The notes beneath the pieces were generated by a model, which was not told where the DNA came from, did no database searches, and saw nothing but the letters and a program-made list of their open reading frames with translations. DNA of 6,547 nucleotides from Verrucomicrobiota bacterium (GTDB taxonomy: Bacteria > Verrucomicrobiota > Verrucomicrobiia > Chthoniobacterales > UBA6821), in NCBI GenBank assembly GCA_016871655.1, contig VHCR01000085.1:1-6547 (forward strand), in the 5' to 3' direction. This document shows positions 6,132-6,547 of the stretch, piece after piece (the first letter of the stretch is position 1; every line of letters starts with the position of its first letter). A program made the position numbers and the translations under genes.

Positions 6132-6353
6132 AGGAAGCTCATTAAAAATATAACAGCAAATTTTTTTTTCGCGATACTGTTTCTTTAAAAAAGAAAAATT
6201 GTATTATCTGAAAAATTTCGAATAAAAGTAGAGCAATAGCGTTGAGCAGGGGCAGTACGAATCAATTTGTAAATGGAGTTGAAAATTACAACACTGCTTA
6301 CTCCGAAAGCTTATACCATCTTAACTCATAGAGCTTGTTCTTATTGGCATCTG

Positions 6354-6531
6354 ACTGCGTTGTCATCACTCACGTTACAGAAGGTAGAGCGGCTTGTCAG
6401 CTGCCAAAACTCCTGCGCTCTATAGTGTATTAAATTGAAAAGGGCATGTTAGAAGCGCTGAAATTTTTTCTTAGAACAAGGCCGAAGATCAAAGCGCTAT
6501 CCGAAGATAACGTGAGATCTGAGAACGCAGT
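6354..6531. repeat. Pair of related 24-base repeats in inverted orientation
   Basis: The plus strand at 6354-6377 (ACTGCGTT, TCA, CTCACGTTA) and the minus strand at 6531-6508 match at 20 of 24 positions with no gaps. Looser similarity continues beyond (GGTAGAGCGGCTTG against GGATAGCGCTTTG). The word ACTGCGT also occurs on the minus strand inside the 124-270 palindrome (228-234), with similar following text, so a common repeat family is possible. No coding capacity is seen. Confidence 0.65.
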
Positions 6532-6543
6532 TCTAAGGAAAAA
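6464..6543. repeat. 80-base inverted-repeat element near the window edge
   Basis: The ends TTTTTTCTTAGAAC (6464-6477) and GTTCTAAGGAAAAA (6530-6543) are reverse complements at 13 of 14 positions. The interior has CCGAAGAT twice as a direct repeat (6482-6489 and 6501-6508). It has the form of a small REP- or MITE-like hairpin. The window ends four bases later, so the full extent is unknown. Confidence 0.65.
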
Positions 6544-6547
6544 GAGC

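Larger units (their letters stand above)
6132..6547. other. Upstream region of purF, no gene found
   Basis: I see no coding region, tRNA or recognisable riboswitch here. Just upstream of purF the sequence is A/T-rich, with nine T (6161-6169) and a perfect 7-base inverted repeat TTTCTTT-AAA-AAAGAAA (6180-6196). A TATATT box lies at about 6146-6151 when read on the minus strand, but no good -35 is correctly spaced, so I do not call a promoter. From about 6330 to the end the stretch holds inverted repeats, entered separately. It may be a patch of degraded mobile DNA. Confidence 0.4.

Overview
The window looks bacterial. Four complete genes lie head to tail on the minus strand and read right to left: purF, purM, an alpha/beta-hydrolase-fold protein and a sodium:solute symporter. 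Both ends are non-coding or partial. By eye the base composition is mid-40s %GC. The lineage cannot be fixed from this sequence. The Bacillus-type [4Fe-4S] PurF, an SLC5-like symporter and repeat-rich spacers would suit a PVC-group (Verrucomicrobia-like) bacterium, but that is a weak inference.

Layout. Positions 1-77 hold the probable last codons of a plus-strand gene. Its stop codon sits in a tandem array of 7-base repeats. Positions 78-502 are non-coding and contain a 147-base imperfect palindrome (124-270) that resembles a small non-autonomous mobile element. The symporter (503-2092), hydrolase-like gene (2232-3239), purM (3343-4437) and purF (4638-6131) follow. Positions 6132-6547 have no gene I can support, but contain related inverted repeats that probably continue past the window edge.

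Function. PurF and PurM catalyse steps 1 and 5 of de novo IMP synthesis and are the only pair with an obvious shared pathway. The symporter and the hydrolase-like protein are probably membrane-associated and have no clear link to purines. The hydrolase-like protein appears to lack the catalytic Ser, Asp and His, so it may be a pseudoenzyme. Spacers of 103-200 bases make tight translational coupling unlikely. I see no purine riboswitch or convincing promoter.

The most interesting feature is in the three spacers between the genes. Each holds an element with the same plan and polarity: a left array of repeats, mostly 7 bases long, a core close to GTCGAGGCCTTCGGCAA, an A/T-rich stretch, and a right array that is the inverted complement of the left. 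The repeat word differs between loci (GAAGATG, GGCTATA/CTGTAGG, AACTTAA-like), yet the two arms match within each locus. Two of the three right arms supply or overlap the stop codon of the upstream gene. This looks like a dispersed 3'-end element family; I do not recognise it as a named one.
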